Shown: one piece after another, positions 44,556 to 52,713 of the stretch
Layout: the number at the start of each line of letters is the position of its first letter
Position numbering within the stretch: position 1 is the first letter of the stretch
Source of the DNA: Flavobacterium sp. 90
GTDB lineage: Bacteria; Bacteroidota; Bacteroidia; Flavobacteriales; Flavobacteriaceae
DNA length: 64,000 nt
Assembly: GCF_004339525.1 (NCBI RefSeq)
Contig: NZ_SMGE01000001.1
Coordinates: 4,092,001 to 4,156,000 of the forward strand
Direction: 5' to 3'
Program-made: the position numbers and the translations under genes
The notes under the pieces: generated by a model
Database searches by the model: none
The model's input: the letters and a program-made list of their open reading frames with translations, nothing else
Told to the model about the DNA's origin: nothing

Positions 44556-45623
44556 ATGAAACTTATATATAAACTATTTATAGCTGTTGTTTTACTTACA
44601 GGATTTTGGTCTTGTGAAAACGAAGAAAATTTAATGATTGTAGAGCCACAAGCGGCGGCTTTTACTTTGATAACTCCGGAAAGTGGTTCTTCTACAATTC
44701 TAAATAAAGACACACCAAACAATACTGCATTGACATTGACTTGGGAAAAAGTAAGTTACGGAAACCCAACAATTGTTACTTATACAGTACAATTTGCAGT
44801 AAGTAATACAGAGTTTGCAGCGCCGGTTGATATTACAACGACTACATCTACTCACGCCACTATTACAGTTGCAGAATTGAATGCAAAAGCACTAGAACTT
44901 GGACTTACAGCAAATGTTGAAGGAACAATCGATGTGAGAATTAAATCTACTGTTGGAACAACTTTATCAGAACCAAAAACTTCTACGCCAATCACCATTA
45001 ATTTAACTCCTTACAGAGGTGTTTTCCCTAGAGTTGATTTGTTTTTAGTAGGACCTGGAACTGCTGCAGGATGGAGCGTAACAAGCAACAATATGCCAAT
45101 CTTTAGAGATCCAAAAGAAAATGCAAAACAGTATTATACAGGATATTTTAACAAAGATGGTTTTAAATTAATCGAGCAAATTGGTTTCTGGGCTCCGGCT
45201 TACGGGACAAACGGAGCAAAAGTACAATACAGAGCAACAGAAAGCGATACTGATCCGGGAGTTTTCCCAACAGCAGCTGCAGGTTATTACAGTTTTGAAC
45301 TTAACCTTGAAGAGTTAACATACAAAATCACACCTTATACAGGACCATTGACAACGTATACAACAATTACTGTATCTGGATCTGTATTAACAGGCGATGA
45401 TGGGGGGTGGCAAATGGATGTTCCTATGGTTCAATCAACATTTGATGCTCATATCTGGAAAGTTACTCAAACTTTAAAAGCCGGAAAAATGAAATTTAAA
45501 GCAAACGGTGGATGGGATACAAGCTGGGGAGATAATGGTGGAGACATTATTGTTGAAGCTGGAAAATATGACATCTGGTTCAATGACTTAGACGGTCGTT
45601 ACATGTTCATCACAACTCCATAA
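44556..45623 (+). CDS. SusE-like surface glycan-binding lipoprotein
   Basis: A 355-aa lipoprotein with lipobox GFWSC followed by ENEEN, again acidic. It has an N-terminal SusE-type Ig-like domain (about 35-145, with TLTWEKVSYGNPTIVTYTVQF) and two SusE/F-type C-terminal domains with RVDLFLVGPGTAAGWS and QTLKAGKMKFKANGGWDTSWGDN. It binds glycan chains at the outer surface and helps the SusCD pair. It is followed by a terminator-like hairpin, so the enzyme genes beyond may be transcribed partly from another promoter. Confidence 0.88.
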   Translation: MKLIYKLFIAVVLLTGFWSCENEENLMIVEPQAAAFTLITPESGSSTILNKDTPNNTALTLTWEKVSYGNPTIVTYTVQFAVSNTEFAAPVDITTTTSTHATITVAELNAKALELGLTANVEGTIDVRIKSTVGTTLSEPKTSTPITINLTPYRGVFPRVDLFLVGPGTAAGWSVTSNNMPIFRDPKENAKQYYTGYFNKDGFKLIEQIGFWAPAYGTNGAKVQYRATESDTDPGVFPTAAAGYYSFELNLEELTYKITPYTGPLTTYTTITVSGSVLTGDDGGWQMDVPMVQSTFDAHIWKVTQTLKAGKMKFKANGGWDTSWGDNGGDIIVEAGKYDIWFNDLDGRYMFITTP

Positions 45624-45639
45624 TTGAATTAAAAAAATT

Positions 45640-45675
45640 AAAGAAGCCTCGATGCTATTATTTTGAGGCTTCTTT
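45640..45675 (+). terminator. Terminator-like hairpin after susE
   Basis: Arms AAAGAAGCCTC (45640-45650) and GAGGCTTCTTT (45665-45675), perfect 11 bp. It lies 17 bp after the susE stop and 174 bp before the first GH53 gene. Confidence 0.7.
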
Positions 45676-45848
45676 AAATTAAAGTTTTTTAAAATTCAAA
45701 ATTTCACCAGTTAAGTAATAAACATAATATAGTGTCGTAATTTAAAACGAGATAAAAATGTGCGTTGTTGATTTTGAGTTATTTTAATTGAGATCAATCC
45801 TTTCGACTTTACGACTTTTAAACTTTCGACTTACTTATAAATCTTATC

Positions 45849-46946
45849 ATGAAAAAATATATAAAAATTCTTGGGTTACTTGCCATAACTGCCATTCAGT
45901 TTTCGTGCTCAAGTAATGATTCAACAGACAAAGAAGCGGTAAATCCGCCAGATGCAACAGATACTTTTATCAGAGCATCAGATGTTTCTTTTCTTCCACA
46001 AATGGAATCTTTAGGAACTAAATTTTACAATAATGGCAAAGCCGAAGGAATGCTTACAACGCTTAAAAATGCAGGTTGTAATACAGTCCGAATTCGTTTG
46101 TGGAAAAAACCTGTAAACGGTCGTTCCGGTCTGGCCGAAGTAAAACAATTGGCACAACAAGCAAGACAAGCAGGATTGAGAGTTTGGCTTACTGTTCACT
46201 ATTCTGATGATTGGGCAGATCCGGGCGTTCAGACAACTCCGGAAGAATGGAAAAATCTAAATTTTGCTGATTTAAAAACAGCCGTTACAAATTATACTGC
46301 AACAATAATGTCAGAAATCAATCCTGATATTATACAAATTGGGAATGAAATCAATAGCGGATTATTGTGGCCACAAGGAAACTTAATCAGTAACGAACAA
46401 CAATGTCTTGCAATCTTAACAGCTGCAAGTGCAACAGTTCGCAGTAAATCACCAAACGCAAAAATAATGATTCATTATGCAGGTGTAAGTGCCGGAGGTA
46501 CAGATTGGTTTTTTAACAAAATGAAAAGTGTTGATTACGATTATATCGGATTATCGTATTATCCTGTTTGGCACGGTAAAGATTTAAACGAAGTAAAAAC
46601 TACCATTGATGCCTTAGGAAAAAAATTCAGTAAAAAAGTTTTTATCGCAGAAACTGCTTATCCTTTTACTTTATTGCACAACGATCAAACTAACAACATT
46701 GTAGGTTCAAGCGATCAGTTGGTTCCGGGATATCCTGCAACTCCTGCCGGACAAAGAACTTTTGTTACAGATATTAAAAACATCGTAAAAGCATCAGAAT
46801 TTGGACAAGGATTTGCGTATTGGGGTGGAGAATGGGTTGCTTTTAAAGGACCACAATCTCAAAGCGGTTCTACATTCGAAAATCAGGCTTTGTATAGTTT
46901 TGATAACAATGCTTTATCAGTAATGCAAGCTTTCAGTAAAGAATAA
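45849..46946 (+). CDS. GH53 arabinogalactan endo-beta-1,4-galactanase, lipoprotein 1
   Basis: A 365-aa GH53 enzyme that cuts internal beta-1,4 bonds of galactan. Catalytic acid/base Glu167 is in QIGNEINSG and nucleophile Glu268 in VFIAETAYP. RIRLWKKP and VHYSDDWADPG are family motifs. Lipobox FSC with Cys20 is followed by SSNDSTDKEA, a polar and partly acidic tail like the export signals of surface lipoproteins in this phylum. It probably acts outside the cell and makes oligosaccharides for SusCD import. The second GH53 gene follows after 3 bp. Confidence 0.92.
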   Translation: MKKYIKILGLLAITAIQFSCSSNDSTDKEAVNPPDATDTFIRASDVSFLPQMESLGTKFYNNGKAEGMLTTLKNAGCNTVRIRLWKKPVNGRSGLAEVKQLAQQARQAGLRVWLTVHYSDDWADPGVQTTPEEWKNLNFADLKTAVTNYTATIMSEINPDIIQIGNEINSGLLWPQGNLISNEQQCLAILTAASATVRSKSPNAKIMIHYAGVSAGGTDWFFNKMKSVDYDYIGLSYYPVWHGKDLNEVKTTIDALGKKFSKKVFIAETAYPFTLLHNDQTNNIVGSSDQLVPGYPATPAGQRTFVTDIKNIVKASEFGQGFAYWGGEWVAFKGPQSQSGSTFENQALYSFDNNALSVMQAFSKE

Positions 46947-46949
46947 AAC

Positions 46950-47981
46950 ATGAAAAAATCACTTAAAATTGCTTCTTTTTTAATGCTAATTGGTCTTGCT
47001 TTTACTTCGTGTAAACCAAAAATGATTAGCGAAAGAAACTCTTTTTCAAAAGGAGCAGATATAGGCTGGCTGCCACAAATGGAAGCAACAGGTTATAAAT
47101 TTTATGATGCAGACGGTTCTCAAAAGGACTGTCTGCAATTATTAAAAGATCGCGGAATAAATACCATTCGTTTGCGTGTTTGGGTAAATCCAAATGATGA
47201 TAAAGCAAGCGGACATTGCAGTCCCGAAGAAACGGTTGTAATGGCAGTTCGCGCTCAAAAAATGGGAATGCGTATTATGATCGACTTTCATTACAGCGAT
47301 TCGTGGGCAGATCCCGGAAAACAAAAAAAACCGGCAGCTTGGGAAAAACATTCTTTTCCTGAATTGTTGACAGATGTTTATCAACATACTTATGATGTTC
47401 TGAAAATGTTGAAAAAAGCCGGAGTAACACCGGAATGGGTTCAGGTTGGAAATGAAATCCCGGGTGGAATGCTTTGGCCGGAAGGAAGTACAGACAATTT
47501 TAAACAATTGGGACAATTACTTGATAAAGGATACGAAGCGACAAAAGCTATCGATCCAAAAATTAAAGTTATTGTTCATTTGGATGAAGGAAATAAAAGC
47601 GAAAAATTCAGATGGTTTTTTGATAAAGCAACTGAAAACAAAGTAAAATATGATGTAATTGGATTGTCTTATTACCCATATTGGATTAAGACGGATTATC
47701 AAAGCACCATTGTAGATTTAGAAAATAATCTAAAAGATATGGCTTCGCGTTACAATAAAGAAGTTATGGTTGTTGAAGTTGGTGGTGATTTTGAAGCAGT
47801 ACAAAATACCAAAGAAATGCTTGAAGCTACTATAAAAGCGGTAAAAAGCGTGCCTAATAATAAAGGTTTAGGCGTGATTTATTGGGAACCGCAAGGCGAA
47901 AAAGGCTGGAGTGGTTATCAGCTTAATGCCTGGCTTTCTGACGGAAAACCTTCGCCGGCATTGGATGCTTTCAAAAATTAA
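46950..47981 (+). CDS. GH53 endo-beta-1,4-galactanase, lipoprotein 2
   Basis: A 343-aa paralogue of the gene upstream, with acid/base Glu169 (QVGNEIPGG) and nucleophile Glu276 (MVVEVGGD). Lipobox LAFTSC with Cys21 is followed by KPKMISE, basic instead of acidic, so the surface-export signal seen in its neighbour is missing. It may stay at the periplasmic face and shorten imported chains. The two proteins are clearly homologous along their full length but well diverged, so this is not a recent duplication. Confidence 0.92.
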   Translation: MKKSLKIASFLMLIGLAFTSCKPKMISERNSFSKGADIGWLPQMEATGYKFYDADGSQKDCLQLLKDRGINTIRLRVWVNPNDDKASGHCSPEETVVMAVRAQKMGMRIMIDFHYSDSWADPGKQKKPAAWEKHSFPELLTDVYQHTYDVLKMLKKAGVTPEWVQVGNEIPGGMLWPEGSTDNFKQLGQLLDKGYEATKAIDPKIKVIVHLDEGNKSEKFRWFFDKATENKVKYDVIGLSYYPYWIKTDYQSTIVDLENNLKDMASRYNKEVMVVEVGGDFEAVQNTKEMLEATIKAVKSVPNNKGLGVIYWEPQGEKGWSGYQLNAWLSDGKPSPALDAFKN

Positions 47982-47998
47982 ATAAACAATTAAATTTT

Positions 47999-48050
47999 AC
48001 CATTAAGAAATTAAGTGATGTAAGCTTTATGGGCTTAATTTCTTAATGGT
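47999..48050 (+). terminator. Hairpin between GH53-2 and GH2
   Basis: Perfect 17-bp arms ACCATTAAGAAATTAAG (47999-48015) and the complement at 48034-48050, flanked by T and A runs. The GH2 gene starts 17 bp later, so it may attenuate or stabilise the transcript. Confidence 0.7.
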
Positions 48051-48067
48051 GAAAAATATAAAAGAAA

Positions 48068-50506
48068 ATGAAATTAATTTTTAAATCAGTATTATTCTTA
48101 TTTCTACTTGTTTTTTCATCTGGAAAAATAATGTCACAATCTACTACTGTTGTTTTAAAAGATAACTGGCGCTTTTCCAAAGAAGTAAAAGGAGATGCTT
48201 TTTCTGTAGATTTTGATGCTTCAAAATGGGAAAAAGTTAGTGTTCCTCACGATTGGGCGATTTATGGACCTTTTGATAAAAAATGGGACATTCAGACGGG
48301 TATCATTGAGCAGAACGGCGAAAAAGAAGCTACTGAAAAAACAGGACGTACCGGAGCACTTCCGCATATTGGAACAGGCTGGTATCGTAATACATTTACA
48401 CTTCCGGAATTTAAAAAAGGAAAAAAAGCACTTCTTGTTTTTGATGGCGCGATGAGCGAACCTCAGGTTTTTTTAAACGGAAAAAAGATAGGAAATTGGG
48501 GTTATGGATACAGCTATTTTTACATCGATATTACCAATGAACTTAAAGTAGGTTCAGAAAATATATTGGCAGTAAAATTGACCAATTTGCCATTTTCTTC
48601 AAGATGGTATCCTGGAGCAGGTCTTTATAGAAAAGTGAGTATTGTAGTAAAAGAGGAGGAAAGTTTCACGCAATGGGGAACTTCTATTACTACTCCTGAA
48701 ATGAAAGACGATAATGCTGTTGTAGATATTAAAGCTGAGGTTAATGGCAGTAATGCATCAATCGTTACTCAAATAAAAGATGCCGATAATAATGTCGTTA
48801 CAACACAAAAAGATTCAGAAATTAAGGATGGAAAATTCCATCAGATAATTTCAGTAGTAAAACCTCATTTGTGGAGTCCTGAAACGCCTTATTTATATAC
48901 TGCGACAACTAAATTATACGCAGCAGATGGAACTTTAAAAGACGAACAAAACATAAAATTTGGTATAAGATTTATCAAATACGAACCAAACAAAGGATTT
49001 AGCCTTAATGGTAAAGTGACCAAATTTAAAGGCGTTTGTCTTCATCATGATTTAGGACCTCTTGGCGCGGCGGTAAACAAAGCGGCACTTCGCAGACAAC
49101 TGACGATTCTTAAAGATTTAGGATGTAACGCGATTCGTAGTTCTCATAATATGCCTTCTTTTGAACAGCTTGAATTGGCTGACGAAATGGGATTTATGTT
49201 TCTGGCTGAAAGTTTTGATGAATGGGCAAAGCCAAAAGTTGAAAACGGATATCACCGCTTTTTTGAAGAATATGCAGAAAAAGACATCGTAAATTTAGTG
49301 AGAGCCACAAGAAATCATCCTTGTATTGTAATGTGGAGTTCAGGAAATGAAGTTCCGGATCAATGGGGAGCTGAAGGTGTAAAACGTGCCAGATGGCTAC
49401 AGGATATTTTTCACCGTGAAGATCCTACAAGACCCGTGACTGTTGGTATGGATCAGGTAAAAGCAACTATGGAATCTGGTTTTGGAGCTTTGCTCGATAT
49501 TCCCGGATTAAATTATAGAGTTCATCTTTATGAAGAAGCATATAAATCATTTCCCCAAGGATTTATATTAGGATCAGAAACAGCTTCAACGGTTAGTTCA
49601 AGAGGAATTTATAAATTTCCTGTAGTGCAGGCAAAGAATAAAGAATACGATGATTTTCAATCTTCTTCTTATGATCTTGAAGCTTGTAGCTGGTCAAATG
49701 TTCCTGACGAAGATTTTGTGCTTCAGGATGATAAACCGTGGGTTATTGGTGAATTTGTATGGACAGGTTTTGACTATTTAGGAGAACCAACGCCTTATGA
49801 CGAAAAATGGCCTTCAAGAAGTTCGTATTTTGGAATCTCTGATTTGGCGGGACTTCCTAAAGATCGTTTTTATCTGTACAGAAGCAGATGGAATAAGACC
49901 GATAAAACGCTTCATATTTTGCCACATTGGAACTGGAAAGGTAGAGAAGGCGAAATTACTCCGGTTTTCGTTTACACCAATTATGATAGCGCTGAGCTTT
50001 TTGTAAATGGAAAAAGTATGGGAATTCAGAAGAAAAATAATTCAAGTCCGCAGAACAGATATCGTTTAATGTGGAATGATGTTAAATATGAACCCGGAAC
50101 AGTAAAAGTGGTAGCATTTGATTCGAATGGAAAAATTGCAGCAGAAAGCGAAATAAAAACTGCCGGTGATCCTTATAAAATTGTACTAAATGCAGATCGG
50201 GAAACTATCAAAGCTGATGGTGACGATATCTCTTTTGTAACCGTTTCGGTAGTAGATAAAAACGGAATTCCATGTCCTACAGCAATTAATGAATTACAAT
50301 TTAAAGTAAAAGGAGCAGCAACTTACAGAGCTGCTTGTAATGGCGACGCGACATCATTGGAAATATTCCATCAAAATAAAATGAAGCTTTTCAGCGGTAA
50401 ACTGGTGGTTTTGGTTAAAGCGATCAAAACTCCGGGCGCAATCCAATTGGAAGTTACAGGAAAAGGACTTCAGAAAGGGAAGATAAATTTAAAATCTGAA
50501 CTTTAA
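48068..50506 (+). CDS. GH2 beta-galactosidase
   Basis: An 812-aa GH2 enzyme with a signal peptide (cleavage near KIMSQS, no lipobox), so probably periplasmic. Order of domains: sugar-binding jelly roll (about 30-195, with SVPHDWAIYGPF and GTGWYRNTF), Ig-like (200-300), TIM barrel (300-600) with acid/base Glu428 in SSGNEVPD and probable nucleophile Glu504 in LGSETAS, and further C-terminal Ig-like domains. It should release galactose from galacto-oligosaccharides made by the two GH53 enzymes. It is the last gene of the locus. Confidence 0.9.
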   Translation: MKLIFKSVLFLFLLVFSSGKIMSQSTTVVLKDNWRFSKEVKGDAFSVDFDASKWEKVSVPHDWAIYGPFDKKWDIQTGIIEQNGEKEATEKTGRTGALPHIGTGWYRNTFTLPEFKKGKKALLVFDGAMSEPQVFLNGKKIGNWGYGYSYFYIDITNELKVGSENILAVKLTNLPFSSRWYPGAGLYRKVSIVVKEEESFTQWGTSITTPEMKDDNAVVDIKAEVNGSNASIVTQIKDADNNVVTTQKDSEIKDGKFHQIISVVKPHLWSPETPYLYTATTKLYAADGTLKDEQNIKFGIRFIKYEPNKGFSLNGKVTKFKGVCLHHDLGPLGAAVNKAALRRQLTILKDLGCNAIRSSHNMPSFEQLELADEMGFMFLAESFDEWAKPKVENGYHRFFEEYAEKDIVNLVRATRNHPCIVMWSSGNEVPDQWGAEGVKRARWLQDIFHREDPTRPVTVGMDQVKATMESGFGALLDIPGLNYRVHLYEEAYKSFPQGFILGSETASTVSSRGIYKFPVVQAKNKEYDDFQSSSYDLEACSWSNVPDEDFVLQDDKPWVIGEFVWTGFDYLGEPTPYDEKWPSRSSYFGISDLAGLPKDRFYLYRSRWNKTDKTLHILPHWNWKGREGEITPVFVYTNYDSAELFVNGKSMGIQKKNNSSPQNRYRLMWNDVKYEPGTVKVVAFDSNGKIAAESEIKTAGDPYKIVLNADRETIKADGDDISFVTVSVVDKNGIPCPTAINELQFKVKGAATYRAACNGDATSLEIFHQNKMKLFSGKLVVLVKAIKTPGAIQLEVTGKGLQKGKINLKSEL

Positions 50507-50573
50507 TAATAACAAAATATCGCAATTACATTAAATTAGTTTGCTGGTATTGAGTCAAGTTAGTTACTTCGAA

Positions 50574-50604
50574 AAAAAGCCACTCAAATCGAGTGGCTTT
50601 TTGT
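50574..50604 (+). terminator. Terminator of the galactan locus
   Basis: Arms AAAAAGCCACTC and GAGTGGCTTTTT with a five-base loop, then TTTG. It has the same core as the terminators in the tRNA-Arg array. Confidence 0.85.
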
Positions 50605-50691
50605 ATTTAAGTTAAGCTTTTAAAAAAAATAATCTCGCAAAGGCGCAAATACGCAGAGATTTTGTCATTTCTGTAGATGTTAGATATTTCG

Positions 50692-50724
50692 GTAACAAAA
50701 TTTAACTTTAATAAATTTTGTTAC
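50692..50724 (+). promoter_or_regulatory. Stem-loop in the IS leader
   Basis: Perfect 12-bp arms GTAACAAAATTT (50692-50703) and AAATTTTGTTAC (50713-50724). The stem begins within the left terminal repeat and ends one base before the transposase ATG at 50726, covering where a ribosome would bind. It may block translation of readthrough transcripts from outside. Confidence 0.55.
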
Positions 50725-50725
50725 G

Positions 50726-51700
50726 ATGAGAAATAATAGTCAGGATTCCACTTTAGAGCGGAACTACTTAGAGAAGTATCGTTTTCTAATAAAAGAATAT
50801 GAACAGGTAAAAAATAAAACTCATCCTTTGTATAAAAAAGCAATGGATTTTTATGCAGCAAATAATACTTGCCGAAAGAGTTTTTTAAAGTATTATAATC
50901 GCTTTAAACAAAGTGGGAAATCTATTGATTTATTGCCCCAAAAAAGAGGTCCCAAATATAAAACAAGACGTCCTTTGCCTTTTATAGAGCAAAAAGTAAT
51001 TGCATTACGAGAAAAAGGAAACAACAAATATGAAATTGTTAGTATCTTAAGGCCCAAATTAGGGAAGCATACACCATCATATTCAGGAGTTTATAATATT
51101 TTAAAACGCAATAAAATAAATAGATTAACTCCGAAGATTAAAAAGAATCATCAAAAAATAATCAAGGAAAGAATGGGACAACTTGGTCATATTGATTGTC
51201 ATTATTTGAGCAAAAGTATAATTAAAGGGGAAAATAAAAATCGCTATTTAGTTTGTGTAATAGATGATTACAGTCGAATTGCCTGGGCTGAATTAGTTTC
51301 TGATATTACCAGTTTAACAGTTATGTTTGCGGCATTGAAATGTTTAAACATCCTAAGTGATCATTATGAAATAAAATTTGAAGAGATATTATCTGATAAT
51401 GGAGCTGAATTTGGACCTAAAACAAGCAAAGTGAAAAATAATCACCCTTTTGAGAGGATGTTAATGGAATTAGGTATTGTTCATAGGTACACAAAACCCT
51501 ACAGACCACAAACTAATGGTAAAGTTGAACGCTTTTGGAGAACTCTTGAAGATGATTTATTGAGAGACACAGATTTTGATTCTCATGAAGAATTAAAAGA
51601 AGAATTATTGCAATACTTATATTATTATAATCATGAAAGACCACATCAAGGTATTGATGGAAAAAAACCAATCGAAATGATAAATCCGTTACCGAAATAA
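50726..51700 (+). CDS. IS481-family-like DDE transposase
   Basis: A 324-aa transposase with N-terminal helix-turn-helix regions (about 30-130, TCRKSFLKYYNRFKQSGK and KVIALREKGNNKYEIVSIL) and an integrase core (about 145-300). The DDE triad can be read as Asp in GQLGHIDCHY, Asp in EILSDNGAEFG and Glu in QTNGKVERFWRT. The final YYYNHERPHQGIDGKKPIEM is typical of the family. The reading frame is complete, so the element may still be active. Confidence 0.92.
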   Translation: MRNNSQDSTLERNYLEKYRFLIKEYEQVKNKTHPLYKKAMDFYAANNTCRKSFLKYYNRFKQSGKSIDLLPQKRGPKYKTRRPLPFIEQKVIALREKGNNKYEIVSILRPKLGKHTPSYSGVYNILKRNKINRLTPKIKKNHQKIIKERMGQLGHIDCHYLSKSIIKGENKNRYLVCVIDDYSRIAWAELVSDITSLTVMFAALKCLNILSDHYEIKFEEILSDNGAEFGPKTSKVKNNHPFERMLMELGIVHRYTKPYRPQTNGKVERFWRTLEDDLLRDTDFDSHEELKEELLQYLYYYNHERPHQGIDGKKPIEMINPLPK

Positions 51701-51980
51701 GTAACCTTTACAATTTCGACGAAGGAGAAATCACACTAGGAACTCCGTAACTATTGTCGCCAATTTTTGTAGAATTACGTGTGTGATTTCTCCTTCGTCG
51801 AAATGACAATATTGTGTTTAAACTTTGCGTCTTAGCGTCTTAGCGAGAGATTTATTCGGCATAATTATCTAAAAAAATCTATGTTTCTATGTGCTAAATA
51901 TTTTTTCAATTACACCAAACAGATTAATTCTATACTAAAACGCTGAGGTTGTGATTAAATATGAAAAAAAACATTTCTTT

Positions 51981-52013
51981 TTTGTTTTTAAAATATACTT
52001 TTTAGTATATTTG
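51981..52013 (+). promoter_or_regulatory. TetR gene promoter with overlapping operator
   Basis: TTTG (51981-51984) and TATATTTG (52006-52013), spaced 21 bp, form a Bacteroidota-type promoter. A palindrome with arms AAATATACT (51991-51999) and AGTATATTT (52004-52012) covers the spacer and the -7 box. Similar sites recur at 52638 and 52663, before the next gene. Autorepression is likely. Confidence 0.65.
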
Positions 52014-52033
52014 CAGTCTAATTACAAAACATC

Positions 52034-52624
52034 ATGCTTACAAAAGCCGAAAAAACAAAACAATTTATATTAGAAACTGCAGTGCCGCTTTATAACGAAA
52101 AGGGTATTTCGGGAGTTAATATTGATGATGTTTTGGAGGCAACTAAGCTTACAAAAGGTTGTCTTTACGGACATTTTGAAAATAAAGAAGATTTGTCTGA
52201 ACAAGTGATTGACTTATCGCTTAAAATGGTTTCGGACAAAATCAGAGCGGCCGTTTATAGCGGAAAAACGATAAAAGGTAAAGTGTTTGCTTTTTTAGAT
52301 TTTTATAAAAATCCAATCGAAACTTTTATTTCAGGCGGATGTCCCATATTTAATACCGCTGTAGAAGCAGACGATAATTATCCGTATATAAAAGAAAAAG
52401 TTGCCAAAGTATTGAAAAATGGTCAACTGGAATTAACGGCATTACTTCAGGAAGGAATTAATACTGGTGAGTTTTCTACTAAACTTGATCCTGCAGTTTT
52501 TGCTTTTAAATTGGTAGCTTCTGTAGAAGGAGGAATCGTAATGTGCAGAGTTATGAATACAGCAAAACCAATGCAAGGTCTTGTGAAAAGTCTAAAAAAT
52601 GAATTAGAACAATATGTGATCTGA
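52034..52624 (+). CDS. TetR/AcrR-family transcriptional repressor
   Basis: A 196-aa regulator. The N-terminal helix-turn-helix spans about 8-55 (FILETAVPLYNEKGISGVNIDDVLEATKLTKGCLYGHFENKEDL). The C-terminal ligand domain includes a conserved FISGGCPIFNTAVEADD segment found in a TetR subgroup that senses electrophiles or similar small molecules. It precedes two SDR genes and an MDR reductase, and palindromes of one type lie upstream of both it and the SDR operon. It therefore probably represses itself and the three enzyme genes. Confidence 0.88.
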   Translation: MLTKAEKTKQFILETAVPLYNEKGISGVNIDDVLEATKLTKGCLYGHFENKEDLSEQVIDLSLKMVSDKIRAAVYSGKTIKGKVFAFLDFYKNPIETFISGGCPIFNTAVEADDNYPYIKEKVAKVLKNGQLELTALLQEGINTGEFSTKLDPAVFAFKLVASVEGGIVMCRVMNTAKPMQGLVKSLKNELEQYVI

Positions 52625-52637
52625 TTTTTTTTATTCT

Positions 52638-52684
52638 AAAATATACCAAAAAGTTTATTTTAAAATATACTAAAAAGTCTAAAA
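52638..52684 (+). promoter_or_regulatory. Repeated TetR operator-like sites before the SDR operon
   Basis: Two further copies of the AAATATAC-N-AGT pattern: AAATATACC-AAAA-AGTTTATTT (52638-52659, seven of nine arm positions paired) and a half-site AAATATACT at 52663-52671 followed by AAAAAGTCT. Both lie between the TetR stop and the SDR start at 52714. Confidence 0.55.
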
Positions 52685-52713
52685 CAGAAAATTTAAACTA
52701 TAAATATAAAATA

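Larger units (their letters stand above)
50672..51712 (+). mobile_element. IS481-like insertion sequence, complete
   Basis: A 1041-bp element. The terminal inverted repeats are 25 bp with 21 identities: left 50672-50696 starts TGTAGATGTTAG, right 51688-51712 ends CCTTTACA. Both share ATTTCGGTAAC (as complement on the right). TGT...ACA ends suit the IS481 family. A 5-bp direct repeat ATTTC flanks it (50667-50671 and 51713-51717). One intact transposase gene fills it, and the transposase stop codon lies inside the right terminal repeat. Confidence 0.88.
50661..51808. repeat. Long palindromic repeat split by an IS element
   Basis: The left fragment is TTTGTCATTTC (50661-50671) and the right fragment runs from ATTTC (51713) to the complementary TCGAAATGACA near 51808. 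Removing the IS and one copy of ATTTC restores an element that matches the intact copy at 55255-55360 (GAGAAATCACAC...GTGTGATTTCTCC). The outer flanks also hold CGCAAAGGCGCAAA-like sequence on the left and TTGCGTCTTAGCG on the right. Confidence 0.8.

Noticed and set aside
48213..48455. 80-aa plus-strand frame inside the GH2 gene
   Set aside because: Alternative-frame shadow of a well-supported enzyme gene, like most other opposite-strand frames in the window.
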